Positions 47,589 through 57,374 are shown, numbered from the stretch's first letter. The stretch is 60,237 nucleotides of DNA from Arthrobacter sp. PsM3 (GCF_030433895.1 NZ_JARUXE010000030.1:1-60237); one strand, 5' to 3'. The notes: generated by a model not told the origin, from the letters alone. Program-made: numbers and translations.

Positions 47589-48824
47589 ATGACGCCGCGC
47601 GGAACAGCCTCCACTTCCCGGCCCGCCGTACGCAAGGCGGCCGGGACGCGGCTCTCAGGCATCGATGCCGCCCGCGGACTGGCCCTGCTGGGCATGATGG
47701 CCACCCATGTGTTCCCCACCTTCGAGTCCAACGCCCAGCTCACACCCACCTGGGTGGGGCTGGTGTTTTCCGGCCGCGCCTCGGCGCTGTTCGCCGTGCT
47801 CGCCGGAATCGGGCTGGCGCTTTCAACCGGCAAACAGCAGCCGCTCCAGGGGCCGCAGCTGTGGGCGGCCCGCCGGGGAATCGCCCTCCGCGCCCTCGTG
47901 GTGGGCGCCGTCGGGCTCGCCATCGGGGGGCTGGAAGTGAACATCGCCATCATCCTGGTCCACTACGCCGTGCTGTTCCTTTGCGTGCTGCCGTTCCTCG
48001 GGTTGGACGTCAAACGCCTGCTGGTACTTGCCCTCGGCTGGGTGCTGGCGGCCCCGGCGCTCGCCTTCCTGCTGCGGCCCTGGCTCCTCGCCGCCGTGCC
48101 GACCCTGCAGCTGGGGCACAACCCCCAGTGGGGGGACCTCTCCACGCCCGCGGTGCTGCTCGGCGATCTTTTCCTGACCGGCTACTACCCTGTCCTGCAG
48201 TGGATTGCCTACCTGCTGATCGGCCTCGCGATCGGCCGGCTGGCCCTCACGTCGGCGGCCGTCCCGGCGCTGCTGCTGGCGGCGGGAACGGTCGTCGCGG
48301 TGCTGGCCAAGTGGCTGGGTGTGGTGATGATGGAGGACTGGGGCGGCCGGGCGGCGCTGCAGGCGTCCCTGCTCGATCCCTCGTATCCGCTGGAGAGCCT
48401 CCTGCAGGTCAACCTGGCCGGAGTGGACCAGACCGGCTCAGCCTGGTGGCTCGCCTCCAGCGCCCCGCATTCGGGCACCACCCTGGATCTGCTGCACACC
48501 TCGGGGGTGGCGGCCGCCGTCGTCGGGGCCTGCCTGCTGCTGGGCCGGCTGGTCCAGGGCGGCGGGTGGGACTTCCTGCTGCCGCTGCGGGGCGCCGGTG
48601 CCATGACCCTGAGCTTCTACACGGCCCACTTGTGCGTGATGGCCGCGCTGTACGGCCAGCCGCTGCCGTCCGGGTGGACGCTCGAGGGAATCTACTGGGC
48701 GCAGGCCGGGGCGATCCTGGCCCTTGGCGCCGTGTTCGCGGCCCTGGTGTGGCGCGGGCCGCTGGAGTGGGTGGCGCATGCCGCGAACCAGCTCGGCCGG
48801 TACCAGCCGGCCCGCATCCGCTGA
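47589..48824 (+). CDS. DUF418/DUF1624-like multi-pass membrane protein
   Basis: The 411-residue protein starts with the typical R-L-S-G-I-D-A-A-R-G-L-A-L-L-G-M-M of the DUF1624/heparan-glucosaminide acetyltransferase-like and DUF418 families, and has about ten membrane helices. The C-terminal half carries M-T-L-S-F-Y-T-A-H-L, a conserved DUF418 segment. These proteins are thought to acylate or export envelope components; no substrate can be assigned. It is divergent from the SOS gene. Confidence 0.85.
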   Translation: MTPRGTASTSRPAVRKAAGTRLSGIDAARGLALLGMMATHVFPTFESNAQLTPTWVGLVFSGRASALFAVLAGIGLALSTGKQQPLQGPQLWAARRGIALRALVVGAVGLAIGGLEVNIAIILVHYAVLFLCVLPFLGLDVKRLLVLALGWVLAAPALAFLLRPWLLAAVPTLQLGHNPQWGDLSTPAVLLGDLFLTGYYPVLQWIAYLLIGLAIGRLALTSAAVPALLLAAGTVVAVLAKWLGVVMMEDWGGRAALQASLLDPSYPLESLLQVNLAGVDQTGSAWWLASSAPHSGTTLDLLHTSGVAAAVVGACLLLGRLVQGGGWDFLLPLRGAGAMTLSFYTAHLCVMAALYGQPLPSGWTLEGIYWAQAGAILALGAVFAALVWRGPLEWVAHAANQLGRYQPARIR

Positions 48825-48871
48825 CCGCGGCTCACACCCGTTGGCCGCGCCTCAGGTCCGACGACCGCGGC

Positions 48872-49354
48872 TCAGGCCTGGCGGGATCCCGTCCGGTACA
48901 GCCGGACGGCGTCGCGCATCGAGGCGCGCGCCCGCTTGCGGTCACCCGCGGCGTCGTAGGCGCAGCTGAGCCGGAACCAGGAACGCCAGTCCTCCGGCGC
49001 AGCTTCCGTCTCAACACGGTATTTCTCGAATTCGCGGTCCGCGGCCTCACGGATGATCCGCCCGGCGGGCGTGCGCGGCAGATTATCCTCCGGCAGGCCG
49101 CCTTCGGCTTCCAGGATCTTTGCCAGCCGCTCGGTCCGGGCGCCGAAGAGCAGTTCGCGGACGAGGGCCCAGGCGCCGATCAGCGGCAGCAGCAGATACG
49201 CCACACCGAGGGCTTTGGCCACCGGGTTGGCGTCCGTCATCAGCAGGACCGCGCGCTGGAAAGACACCACGAGGTAGAACACCAGCAGCAGGGTGACCGC
49301 GCCGACCCAGATCTTGGTGCGGTTGGCTTTGAAAGCGGTCAGGGCGTTTGCCAC
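48872..49354 (-). CDS. hypothetical membrane protein with TPR-like C-terminus
   Basis: The 160 residues hold two N-terminal membrane helices (I-W-V-G-A-V-T-L-L-L-V-F-Y-L and A-L-G-V-A-Y-L-L-L-P-L-I-G-A-W), then a cytoplasmic helical part ending in a TPR-like pair (D-W-R-S-W-F-R-L-S-C-A-Y-D-A-A-G-D). GTG 49354 is five bases after the dapB stop, so the gene belongs to the dapB transcript. The function is unknown. Confidence 0.78.
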   Translation of the reverse strand: MANALTAFKANRTKIWVGAVTLLLVFYLVVSFQRAVLLMTDANPVAKALGVAYLLLPLIGAWALVRELLFGARTERLAKILEAEGGLPEDNLPRTPAGRIIREAADREFEKYRVETEAAPEDWRSWFRLSCAYDAAGDRKRARASMRDAVRLYRTGSRQA

Positions 49355-49359
49355 GGCGT

Positions 49360-50118
49360 TCAGAGCCCCAGGTCCAGGTAGCCGTCCAGGCCCACGGTGA
49401 GGCCCGGGTGGGACGCAATGTTGCGCACCCCCAGCAGCACGCCGGGCATAAACGAGGCCCGGTCGAAGGAGTCGTGCCGGAGGGTCAGCTGCTCCCCCGG
49501 GCCGCCCAGCAGGACCTCCTGGTGCGCCACGAGGCCGCGGAGCCGGACGCTGTGGACGCGGACGCCGTCGACGTCGCAGCCGCGCGCGCCGGGGCGCCCG
49601 CTTGTGGTGGCGTCGGGGCTGGCGGGGAGGCCGGCGGCTTGGCGCTCAGCGGAGATCAGCTGTGCGGTGCGCACGGCGGTACCGGACGGGGCGTCCACCT
49701 TCTCCGGGTGGTGCAGTTCGATGATTTCGACCGATTCGAAGTAGCGCGAGGCCTTGGCGGCGAACGCGGAGGCGAGGACGGATCCGAGCGCGAAGTTCGG
49801 GGCGATCAGGACACCGACGCCGGACTGGCCGGCGAGGAGCTCCTCGAGCCGGCCCAACCTCCCGGCATCCCAGCCGGTGGTGCCCACCACGGCGTGCATG
49901 CCGTGTTCGACGGCGAACCGGACGTTCGCTTCGGTGCTCCCGGGGACCGTCAGGTCCACCACGATCCGGGCACCGGCGTCGACGAGGGCATCCAGGGAAT
50001 CCTTCCGGCCTAGGGCGGCGACAAGCTTCAAGTCCGCGGCGGCTTCGACAGCCTTCACCGCCTCGGCGCCCATGCGCCCGTTCGCGCCCAGCACGGCGAC
50101 TGCGAGTTGTTCGATCAT
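49360..50118 (-). CDS. dapB: 4-hydroxy-tetrahydrodipicolinate reductase
   Basis: DapB reduces the DapA product with NAD(P)H. A Rossmann motif (V-L-G-A-N-G-R-M-G) starts the 252-residue protein, and the catalytic segment E-L-H-H-P-E-K-V-D-A-P-S-G-T-A is intact. Together with dapA and dapF it covers three of the lysine/DAP steps in this window, though none of the three are adjacent. Confidence 0.96.
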   Translation of the reverse strand: MIEQLAVAVLGANGRMGAEAVKAVEAAADLKLVAALGRKDSLDALVDAGARIVVDLTVPGSTEANVRFAVEHGMHAVVGTTGWDAGRLGRLEELLAGQSGVGVLIAPNFALGSVLASAFAAKASRYFESVEIIELHHPEKVDAPSGTAVRTAQLISAERQAAGLPASPDATTSGRPGARGCDVDGVRVHSVRLRGLVAHQEVLLGGPGEQLTLRHDSFDRASFMPGVLLGVRNIASHPGLTVGLDGYLDLGL

Positions 50119-50125
50119 GCCATCA

Positions 50126-50131
50126 ACCCTA
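50126..50131 (-). promoter_or_regulatory. -10 element TAGGGT, leaderless start of dapB
   Basis: TAGGGT is seven bases upstream of ATG 50118. Confidence 0.5.
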
Positions 50132-50215
50132 CCGCCGGGTCTGGTGCCCGCCTGAACCGGCGGCCCTGCATGACGGGCCCTGCCGCGCGGGCCCCGCTGC
50201 CGCCTCGTGACGGGA

Positions 50216-50734
50216 CTACGCCCCCGCGCCGACCCATTCGACCGTGCCGTCGGTGAAGAACTGTTCCTTCCAGATCGGAACCTGCGCCTTGATCCGGTCC
50301 ACCAGTTCCGAGCACACGGCGAAGGCCTGGCCCCGGTGCGCGGCAGAGACGGCGCAGACCAGCGCGGGGTCGCCGATCTCCAGCATCCCGATCCGGTGCG
50401 CCACCCAGATCCGCACCGGCTGGGCCGGCAGGGTGGCGGCGCCGACGACTGTCCCGCCGGCGTCTCCCGCCGCCTGTCCGGCGGATTTCCTGGCGGCCGG
50501 CTGTTCGGCGACGAGCTGCGCGACGACGTCGGCCATCACCTGGTGGGCCGTCGGGTGCGCGCTGTAGCTGAGCCGGCGGACGGGTTTGCCGCCGTCGTGG
50601 TTGCGGACCACACCGCTGAAGCTGACCACCGCGCCGGCGGTGTCCGATTCGACGGCGGCGATGGCCTGGTCCACGGAGATGGGTTCGGCGCTGAGCACCG
50701 CGGACACCACATCAAAAGTTGATTCAGTGGCCAT
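50216..50734 (-). CDS. moaE: molybdopterin synthase catalytic subunit MoaE
   Basis: MoaE with MoaD inserts sulfur into precursor Z. S-F-S-G-V-V-R-N-H-D at the start, Y-S-A-H-P-T-A, H-R-I-G-M-L-E-I-G-D and W-K-E-Q-F-F are the family motifs. A ~25-residue Ala/Gly insertion (about 87-112) makes it 172 residues, longer than the ~150 usual. The start overlaps mog by 11 bases. I use ATG 50734, where homology begins. Confidence 0.94.
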   Translation of the reverse strand: MATESTFDVVSAVLSAEPISVDQAIAAVESDTAGAVVSFSGVVRNHDGGKPVRRLSYSAHPTAHQVMADVVAQLVAEQPAARKSAGQAAGDAGGTVVGAATLPAQPVRIWVAHRIGMLEIGDPALVCAVSAAHRGQAFAVCSELVDRIKAQVPIWKEQFFTDGTVEWVGAGA

Positions 50735-51236
50735 GGCTGCCTTCCAGCTGGTCGCACAGGTGTCCGAGGATCGGGTCCAACACGCTGAGCCCATCCATGA
50801 CACCCTTCGGGGATCCGGGGAGATTGACGATGAAGGTCTGGCCGGCGGCGCCGGCGTGGCCCCGGCTGAGCATCGCAGTCGGGGTCTTGGCCATCCCGGC
50901 GGAGCGGATGCCCTCCATGATGCCCGGGATTTCGCGGTCCAGCAGGGGCAGCGTCTGCTCCGGGGTGGCGTCCGTGGGACTCAGGCCGGTGCCGCCGCTG
51001 GTGATGATGACAGCCGGCGCCTGGGTCAGGAGCGCACGCAGGGCGGCGCCCACGGCCTCGCCGTCCGGGACCACCAGGGCCGGGTAGGCCTCGAAGCCGT
51101 GTTCGGTGAGCCAGTCGATAATGACCGGGCCGGTCAGGTCCTCATAGATGCCGGCCGCGGCACGGGTGGAGGCGATCACGACGCCGGCCTTCCGGCCGGT
51201 GGCTTCACCGTGCCGGTGTGGTTCGGGCATGCTCAT
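50724..51236 (-). CDS. mog: molybdopterin adenylyltransferase, MogA/MoaB family
   Basis: This enzyme adenylates molybdopterin before metal insertion. The signature [13 protein letters not shown] is present with the downstream N-L-P-G-S-P-K-G segment; 170 residues. ATG 51236 overlaps the moaC stop by four bases (ATGA). The MogA versus MoaB assignment is by family only. Confidence 0.93.
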   Translation of the reverse strand: MSMPEPHRHGEATGRKAGVVIASTRAAAGIYEDLTGPVIIDWLTEHGFEAYPALVVPDGEAVGAALRALLTQAPAVIITSGGTGLSPTDATPEQTLPLLDREIPGIMEGIRSAGMAKTPTAMLSRGHAGAAGQTFIVNLPGSPKGVMDGLSVLDPILGHLCDQLEGSHGH

Positions 51237-51736
51237 CGTGTCCAGTCCCCGCTCTTGCCGCCGCTTTTGGCCAGCACCTTGATATCGGTCAGCACCGCGT
51301 GTTTGTCCACGGCCTTGATCATGTCGTACACGCTGAGCGCGGCCACGGAGGCGGCAGTCAGCGCTTCCATTTCGACGCCGGTGACCCCGAGGGTCTTGAC
51401 CGTGGCGAACACGGTGACCGAGTCGGCGTCGAGTTCGAAGTCCACGGTGACCTTGGCGATCGGCAGCGGGTGGCACAGCGGGATCAGGTCCGAGGTCTTC
51501 TTCGCGGCCATGATGCCGGCGACCCGGGCGACGGCGAGGGCATCACCCTTGGGCAGGTCTCCCGCACCCAGCAGGGCCAGGACCTCGGGGGTGCTGCGGA
51601 CGGTGGCGGTGGCTGTGGCCTCGCGGGTGCTCGCCGCCTTGTTGGACACGTCGACCATCTGGGCCGTGCCGTCCTGGCGGAGGTGGGTCAGGCCTGGGTT
51701 CCCCGTTGCGGGGTCTGCTTCATTCACAACATCCAT
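51233..51736 (-). CDS. moaC: cyclic pyranopterin monophosphate synthase MoaC
   Basis: MoaC converts the MoaA product to c[28 protein letters not shown] and Y-D-M-I-K-A-V-D-K are the conserved active-site segments. The 167 residues are typical. It overlaps moeA by 13 bases in the chain moeA-moaC-mog-moaE. Confidence 0.96.
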   Translation of the reverse strand: MDVVNEADPATGNPGLTHLRQDGTAQMVDVSNKAASTREATATATVRSTPEVLALLGAGDLPKGDALAVARVAGIMAAKKTSDLIPLCHPLPIAKVTVDFELDADSVTVFATVKTLGVTGVEMEALTAASVAALSVYDMIKAVDKHAVLTDIKVLAKSGGKSGDWTR

Positions 51737-52947
51737 ACTTCCACCTCGGCACCCTCGGCGAGCGCCGCAATTCCTTCCGGCACCTGGATCAGGGCGTTGG
51801 AGTGCGCCAGGGCACTGACGAGGTGCGAGCCGGCGCCGCCTTCGAGCCGGACGGTGCCGTCGGGAAGGACGGTGCCGCGCCGGACCTGGTGCTTGCCTAC
51901 CGGGGATGTCAGTGCCGCGGCCAGCCGTGCCCTGACCGCGGGACGGGGTGCGGGCGAGCCGAAGAGGTCCCCGAGCGCGGGCCGGAGGAACATTTCGAAG
52001 GAGACGAGGCAGCTCACCGGGTTCCCCGGGAAGCCGAGGACGGGGACGCCGTCGAAGGTGCCGATGCCCTGCGGGCCGCCGGGCTGCATGGCGACGCCGA
52101 AGAAGTCGACGTCGTGGCCCTCCATCGCCTGCCGGACCACCTCGTACGCGCCTTTGCTGACCCCGCCGGTGGTGACGATCAGGTCCACGTCCGCTGCATG
52201 CCGGCGCAGCAGTCCAGCGAGTTCCTCCGGACGGTCCGTGGAGATCCCGGTCCGGGTGACGTGGAGTCCGGCCTGGCGCATGGAGGATTCGAGCAACGTG
52301 GCGTTGGAGTCGAAGATTTTGCCGGGGCCCAGCGGGCTGCCCGGCTCCACGACCTCGTCCCCGGTGGTGACCAGCAGGATCCGCAGCGCACGGTAGACGG
52401 GCACCTCGGTGAATCCCAGCCCGGCCAGGAGCCCCAACTGGCCGGGGCCGAGGAAGGTTCCGGCGGCGAGTGCCAACTCGCCGGTCCGAATGTCGCTGCC
52501 CACGTCACGGACAAAGTTCCGCGCCGGGACGGCGGGCAGCCGGACCGTGGCCGGCACCCCGGGCGCGGGGAAGACTGCGGGGATGGCCTGTTCGATCGGC
52601 ACCACAGCGTCAGCGCCGGGCGGGATCATGGCGCCGGTCATGATCGGGGCGGCCGTCCCGGGGGCCAGTTCGGCCGGGGCGGCCCCGGCCGCAACCGGGT
52701 CAACGACGCGCAGGTCGGTGCCGCCGTCGGGCACGTCGGCGCTGCGGATGGCGAAGCCGTCCATCTGCGAATTCGCGAAGGGTGGGAGATCCAGCGGAGC
52801 CGCGATGTCCGCCGCGAGCCCGCGGCCCAGCGCTGCGAGGAGCGGGAGCCGTTCGATCCGGTCCGGGGTGCGGAGCGGCGCCAGGAGCCGGCGGACGGAT
52901 TCGCGGTGCTCTTCCACGGTGACGTGCCGTGTCTGGGTGCGGTGCAT
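51724..52947 (-). CDS. moeA: molybdopterin molybdotransferase MoeA
   Basis: MoeA inserts molybdate into adenylated molybdopterin. The 407 residues have the domain order of the family: N-terminal S-Q-M-D-G-F-A-I, the MoCF-binding segment [10 protein letters not shown] (usually G-G-x-S), and the C-terminal beta domain. It heads the minus-strand cofactor operon, with GAGGGG upstream of ATG 52947. Confidence 0.95.
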   Translation of the reverse strand: MHRTQTRHVTVEEHRESVRRLLAPLRTPDRIERLPLLAALGRGLAADIAAPLDLPPFANSQMDGFAIRSADVPDGGTDLRVVDPVAAGAAPAELAPGTAAPIMTGAMIPPGADAVVPIEQAIPAVFPAPGVPATVRLPAVPARNFVRDVGSDIRTGELALAAGTFLGPGQLGLLAGLGFTEVPVYRALRILLVTTGDEVVEPGSPLGPGKIFDSNATLLESSMRQAGLHVTRTGISTDRPEELAGLLRRHAADVDLIVTTGGVSKGAYEVVRQAMEGHDVDFFGVAMQPGGPQGIGTFDGVPVLGFPGNPVSCLVSFEMFLRPALGDLFGSPAPRPAVRARLAAALTSPVGKHQVRRGTVLPDGTVRLEGGAGSHLVSALAHSNALIQVPEGIAALAEGAEVEVWML

Positions 52948-53026
52948 ATGTTGGTGACCCCTCGTCTTGGGCCTTTGACTTGCCTCGCCGGCCCGGCTCC
53001 CGGGTCCGGCGTGCGCGCCGGAACCG

Positions 53027-54715
53027 TTAGGACTTCACGTCAACTCTAACCGTGTGAAAGCCGGTGGCCCCGCTGGGCGCCACCGGCGCGCGGTCCTCCA
53101 CCTGCGCGACGCCGTCGAGGTCCGTGGCACGGACCTGGACCTCGTACTGGCCGGAGGACAGCGGTACGGCCAGCTTCCACTGGTACCAGGTGTCTTTTGA
53201 GATCCCGGGGGCGAGCTCCGCCGGCTGCCACGCCCCGCGGTTGATCCTGAGCTCCACCCGCCCGATCCCGGTGTGCTGGGCCCAGGCGACCCCGCCGAAG
53301 GCCACGGTCCCGGCGCTGACGGAGCGGCCGTCCCGCGGCACATCGATCCGGGAGGAGGTCTTGACCGGACCGCGCTCGCTCCAGCCGCGGGGCGTCCAGT
53401 ACCCGACGTCATCGGCGAAACGCGTCACCTTAAGCTCGGTAACCCACTTGGTCGCCGAAACGTAGCCGTAGAGTCCGGGAACAATGAGCCGGACCGGGAA
53501 GCCGTGTTCCAGCGGCAACGGTTCACCGTTCATGCCGATGGCCAGGAGCGCGTCCCGGTTGTCGGTCAGGACCTCCAACGGGGTGCCGGCGGTCCAGCCG
53601 TCCGCGCTGCGGGACAGGACCATGTCCGCGCCGTCCTTCGGGCCGGCGAGGGCGAGCAGTTCCCGGACCGGCCAGCCGAGCCAGCGGGCGTTGCCGATCA
53701 GGTCCCCGCCGACCTCGTTGGAGACGCAGGCGATGGTGACGTGCCGTTCGATCAGGGGTTTGGCCAGCAGTGCGGCGAAGTCCAGGGAGACCTCATTCTC
53801 CACGAGGCCGGTGACTTTCAGGGTCCACTGGGCCGGGTCCACCACCGGGACGCGCAATGCGGTGTCGATCCGGTAGAAATCCTTGTTCGGGGTCACCAGC
53901 GGGCCCACACCGTCCAGCCGGACCTCGGCGCCGGCCGGGATCGGGGGTGCCGGTGACTCCGGCGCGGGGAGCGCCAGCTTGCTTCGCAGTTCACTGACGG
54001 CGGCGGCGGCTCCCCGGAACGTCGTGGCCAGCAGGCCGGCCACCACGGCGACGGCGGCCGTTCCGCCGAGCGACTGGAAGAAGCGGCGGCGGGAGGGAGG
54101 CTGCGCCGTAGGGCCGGGTCCGGCAGGCTGCGTTTCGGCGGGCGGCAGCCCGGCGTCGGTGGTCGCGGCGGACGGCGTTTCGGCAGACGGCAGCCCGGCG
54201 TCGGTGCGCCACTCCCCCAGCCGGCCGACCAGCCACCGCAGCAGCACCATGCCCACAGCGGCGGCCAGCAGCGGGACCGGGACCGCGTTCGCCGTCAGTT
54301 CGGCCCGGCCCAGCACGGCCACCAGCCCCACCGCGCCGAAGACCGCAATGATGGCGACCCCGGCGAAGCGGCGCCGCAGCTCCACAATTCCGGACAGGGC
54401 TGCCAGCGCTGCGATGAGGAGCCCCATGCCACCGAGCAAGGCAACCTTGTCCGCGGTGCCGAAGAGCGCAATGGCCCACTCCTTGACGCCCGGCGGGACC
54501 GCATCGATCACGGCGCCGCCGACAGCCGTCACCGGAGAGAGCGAGGGGCTCACGAGTCCTGCCGCGAGTTCCCCAAGGGCAACCCCCGTTCCGACGGCGA
54601 CGATGCCGGCCACCGCGGCCCAGCCGGCCGCCTGCCGGTCCGTCATTCCCGGCCCGGGGATCTGCGGGCCGGGGGTGGGGAGTGCGCCCGGCTGCCCGTG
54701 CTGCGTGGTGTTCAC
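53027..54715 (-). CDS. polytopic sulfite-oxidase-type molybdoenzyme with internal Tat motif
   Basis: The 562-residue protein begins with four membrane helices (about 25-190). A twin-arginine sequence S-R-R-R-F-F-Q-S at about 206 is followed by a fifth hydrophobic helix. The rest is a molybdopterin oxidoreductase domain with the Mo-ligand Cys in T-I-A-C-V-S-N-E-V-G-G (about 329) and a C-terminal Mo-co dimerisation domain. Actinobacteria have related polytopic molybdoenzymes whose last helix uses the Tat pathway. The substrate is unknown. The GTG 54715 start is leaderless and is preferred over the longer frame. Confidence 0.9.
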   Translation of the reverse strand: MNTTQHGQPGALPTPGPQIPGPGMTDRQAAGWAAVAGIVAVGTGVALGELAAGLVSPSLSPVTAVGGAVIDAVPPGVKEWAIALFGTADKVALLGGMGLLIAALAALSGIVELRRRFAGVAIIAVFGAVGLVAVLGRAELTANAVPVPLLAAAVGMVLLRWLVGRLGEWRTDAGLPSAETPSAATTDAGLPPAETQPAGPGPTAQPPSRRRFFQSLGGTAAVAVVAGLLATTFRGAAAAVSELRSKLALPAPESPAPPIPAGAEVRLDGVGPLVTPNKDFYRIDTALRVPVVDPAQWTLKVTGLVENEVSLDFAALLAKPLIERHVTIACVSNEVGGDLIGNARWLGWPVRELLALAGPKDGADMVLSRSADGWTAGTPLEVLTDNRDALLAIGMNGEPLPLEHGFPVRLIVPGLYGYVSATKWVTELKVTRFADDVGYWTPRGWSERGPVKTSSRIDVPRDGRSVSAGTVAFGGVAWAQHTGIGRVELRINRGAWQPAELAPGISKDTWYQWKLAVPLSSGQYEVQVRATDLDGVAQVEDRAPVAPSGATGFHTVRVDVKS

Positions 54716-54721
54716 TTCTCC

Positions 54722-54727
54722 AGCATA
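54722..54727 (-). promoter_or_regulatory. -10 element TATGCT, leaderless start of the molybdoenzyme gene
   Basis: TATGCT is six bases before GTG 54715. It fires away from moaA, from a shared 142-base divergent region. Confidence 0.55.
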
Positions 54728-54845
54728 GGTTCGTGCCGGCCCGGCGTCAGGCCAAAGCGCGTCGGGACCCCGGCAGGATCCCACCGGCAACCAGTCGCAG
54801 GAATCCACCGGACCCACCAGCTGTGATGCCGGTGCCGAGGTGGCG

Positions 54846-54851
54846 TAGCCT
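54846..54851 (+). promoter_or_regulatory. -10 element TAGCCT, leaderless start of moaA
   Basis: TAGCCT plus GACATT leads to ATG 54858. A leaderless moaA message excludes a Moco riboswitch in the 5' UTR. Confidence 0.55.
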
Positions 54852-54857
54852 GACATT

Positions 54858-55994
54858 ATGAGTGTTCAGCTTGGTATGCCCCAGCCCCGCGCGGATGACG
54901 GCCCCGGCGCGGGCACCGCCGGCGCGCAGCTTCCCGGACGTCCCGCCGGAATGCCCGCCGGACTCGTCGACCGCTACGGCCGCCGCGCCACGGACATGCG
55001 GCTGTCCCTGACCGACAAATGCAATCTGCGCTGCACCTACTGCATGCCGGCCGAGGGCCTGGAGTGGCTCTCAAAACAGGCTGTTATGTCGGCGGCGGAA
55101 ATTGTCCGGATCGTGCGGATCGGCGTCGACATGCTCGGTGTGCGCGAGCTGCGGCTGACCGGCGGCGAACCGCTGGTCCGGGCCGACCTGCTGGACATCA
55201 TTTCCGCGCTCCGCCAGGCCCACCCTGACCTCCCGATCTCCATGACCACAAACGCCGTCGGGCTGGACAAGAAAGCCGCCGGACTCAAGGCTGCCGGGCT
55301 GTCCCGGATCAACGTCTCACTGGACTCGCTCCACGAGGAAACGTTCACCCAGCTGACCCGCCGCCCGTTCCTGAACAAGGTCCTGGCCGGCGTGGACGCC
55401 GCCTGGGCCGCCGGACTGGGGCCTGTAAAACTCAACGCGGTGCTGATGCGCGGCATCAACGACGTCGAGTCCCCGGCGCTGCTGGCCTGGGCGCTGGACC
55501 GCGGCTACGAGCTGCGCTTCATCGAGCAGATGCCGCTCGACGCCGACCACGGCTGGACCCGCCGGAACATGATCACCGCCGCGGAAATCCGCGAACTGCT
55601 CTCCGTCAACTATGTCCTCAGCGCTGATCCGCGGGACCGCGACGGCGCCCCGGCGGAACGCTTCGAGGTCCGGGCCCGGGTGCCCGGCACCGCCGAGGCA
55701 ACCGGCCCGGTGCTGGGAACCGTGGGGATCATCGCATCCGTGACCGAGCCGTTCTGCTCCGACTGCCGCCGCACCCGCATTACCGCCGAGGGCAAGATTA
55801 TGAGCTGCCTGTTCTCCCGTGAGGAAGTTGACCTGCTGGGGCTGCTCCGCGAGGGCGCCAGCGACGAACAGCTCGCCGAGCGCTGGCAGGACGCCATGTG
55901 GATCAAGCCCAAGGCGCACGGCATGGACCACGTCGGACTGGACGCCCCGGACTTCGTCCAGCCGGACCGCAGCATGAGCGCCATCGGAGGCTGA
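54858..55994 (+). CDS. moaA: GTP 3',8-cyclase MoaA
   Basis: This radical SAM enzyme starts cofactor synthesis from GTP. The N-terminal cluster is C55-N-L-R-C59-T-Y-C62. The C-terminal cluster cysteines are in F-C-S-D-C-R-R-T-R and M-S-C, and the protein ends in the functional Gly-Gly (S-A-I-G-G). The 378 residues include a ~30-residue Pro/Gly-rich N-terminal extension. moaD follows after seven bases. Confidence 0.97.
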   Translation: MSVQLGMPQPRADDGPGAGTAGAQLPGRPAGMPAGLVDRYGRRATDMRLSLTDKCNLRCTYCMPAEGLEWLSKQAVMSAAEIVRIVRIGVDMLGVRELRLTGGEPLVRADLLDIISALRQAHPDLPISMTTNAVGLDKKAAGLKAAGLSRINVSLDSLHEETFTQLTRRPFLNKVLAGVDAAWAAGLGPVKLNAVLMRGINDVESPALLAWALDRGYELRFIEQMPLDADHGWTRRNMITAAEIRELLSVNYVLSADPRDRDGAPAERFEVRARVPGTAEATGPVLGTVGIIASVTEPFCSDCRRTRITAEGKIMSCLFSREEVDLLGLLREGASDEQLAERWQDAMWIKPKAHGMDHVGLDAPDFVQPDRSMSAIGG

Positions 55995-56001
55995 ACCACC
56001 T

Positions 56002-56268
56002 GTGAACGTACGTTACTTCGCTGCCGCGCGCGCTGCTGCCGGCGTCGACGAGGAGCGCTTTGACCTCCCCGCGGACGCCACCGTCGCCTCGCTCCTGGCG
56101 GCGATCCTCGCCGTCGAGCGACCGGAACCGCCGGCCGGGACCCCGCCGCTGGCACGGCTGCTGTCCCGCAGCAGCTTCCTGCTGAATGAAGTGGCGGTGC
56201 GGAACCGCACGGCGGCACTGAAGCCGGACGACGTCGTCGACGTGCTGCCGCCGTTCGCCGGCGGCTAA
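56002..56268 (+). CDS. moaD: molybdopterin synthase sulfur carrier subunit MoaD
   Basis: The 88-residue ubiquitin-like protein ends in Gly-Gly (P-P-F-A-G-G), the site of thiocarboxylation. V-R-Y-F-A-A-A-R-A-A-A-G at the start is typical. The start is GTG 56002. Its TAA overlaps the TAG of the convergent LuxR gene. It partners MoaE, encoded in the opposite-strand operon. Confidence 0.94.
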   Translation: MNVRYFAAARAAAGVDEERFDLPADATVASLLAAILAVERPEPPAGTPPLARLLSRSSFLLNEVAVRNRTAALKPDDVVDVLPPFAGG

Positions 56269-57374
56269 CCGGGCCTGTTCCGGGTGCCAAGTGCCAGGCC
56301 CAGCAGCGCACTCCGGCTCCGGACGCCGCAGGCAGCGAAGACAGCCTTGAACTGGTCCTGCACGGTGTAGGGGCGGATCCGCAGGGCAGCAGCCAGCTCC
56401 GCCGTGCTGAGTCCCCCGGCAGCGAGTTCCAGCAACCGGTGCTGCTGCGGGGTGAGGGCGAAGCAGCGGGCGAACACCTCGAGCCGGTCCGCCGCGGGGC
56501 ATTCCTGGATGGTCACGGCCAGCGGAGGCGTTGACCCCGTCCGGCCGTCTTCCATCCGGGTGGAGCGCAGAAGCGCCCAGGCGCCGAGGCCGACGGGGAC
56601 CCGCGACATCGCAGCGTGGGCGTCCACCCCCGCTTCCCTGGCCAGCAGCTGGGCGGCAACATTAAGGACCTCCGCCGGAACGCCCTCGTACGGCCGGGGC
56701 CCACGCTGCAGCAGCCCCAGCCAGTCACCGGCCGAAGCCGTCTGCCCCACCACGGCCAGAGTCTCGTCCAGGGTCAGCACCGCCTGGGGCGGCAAGGGCT
56801 TCCGGGCGGCCGGCCAGGCGGATTCGGCGGCTTCCGCATCCCGCCGGCACTGCGCCGCACGGCTCCGCCGGAGGCCGGCCGCCACGAGCGGCGCGGCCGT
56901 GGCGAGGTAGTCGGTCTCCGGCTCGGAAAAGATGCCTTCATCCCCGGCACGCCAGAGATCCAGCCAGCCCCAGCAGCCGTGTTTGTCAGCGAAGACCGCC
57001 GAGAGCACATCCGTCACGCCGTAGCGGTTCAGCAGCCCGTTCCAGAGGGGGCTGCGCGCCGGATCGCCGCCCGTGGCCATGAGCAGCGTGGCCGCGGGCC
57101 GGGGCAGCGCGATGAGGGCGGTCCAACGGCAGCCGGGCGTCAGGTACTTGAGCCGGATCAGCTCCGGCAGTTCTTCCGGGCAGGGGATCCTGGCCATCGG
57201 CGCAACGCCGGTGGCCGATTCAGGATCCGACAGCGGCCAGGCAAAGGCGCTGAACGGCACCATCCGGCCCAGTTCCGCAAGCACTCCGCGGCGCAACTCC
57301 TTGTCGTCCAGCACGTCCCGGCAGAGCTGCCCGATGCGTTCCGGACTCCGGCTCAGCGCCCAGCTGGTGGTCAT
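56265..57374 (-). CDS. LuxR family transcriptional regulator
   Basis: The 369-residue protein ends with a LuxR/NarL helix-turn-helix (L-T-P-Q-Q-H-R-L-L-E-L-A-A-G-G-L-S-T-A-E-L-A, then V-Q-D-Q-F-K-A-V-F). The N-terminal ~300 residues resemble a GAF-like sensory region (F-A-W-P-L-S-D-P-E-S, W-G-W-L-D-L-W-R) and carry no receiver domain. The ligand is unknown. I start at ATG 57374 (M-T-T-S-W-A-L-S-R); the longer frame upstream is Arg/Pro-rich and non-coding-looking. Confidence 0.88.
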   Translation of the reverse strand: MTTSWALSRSPERIGQLCRDVLDDKELRRGVLAELGRMVPFSAFAWPLSDPESATGVAPMARIPCPEELPELIRLKYLTPGCRWTALIALPRPAATLLMATGGDPARSPLWNGLLNRYGVTDVLSAVFADKHGCWGWLDLWRAGDEGIFSEPETDYLATAAPLVAAGLRRSRAAQCRRDAEAAESAWPAARKPLPPQAVLTLDETLAVVGQTASAGDWLGLLQRGPRPYEGVPAEVLNVAAQLLAREAGVDAHAAMSRVPVGLGAWALLRSTRMEDGRTGSTPPLAVTIQECPAADRLEVFARCFALTPQQHRLLELAAGGLSTAELAAALRIRPYTVQDQFKAVFAACGVRSRSALLGLALGTRNRPG

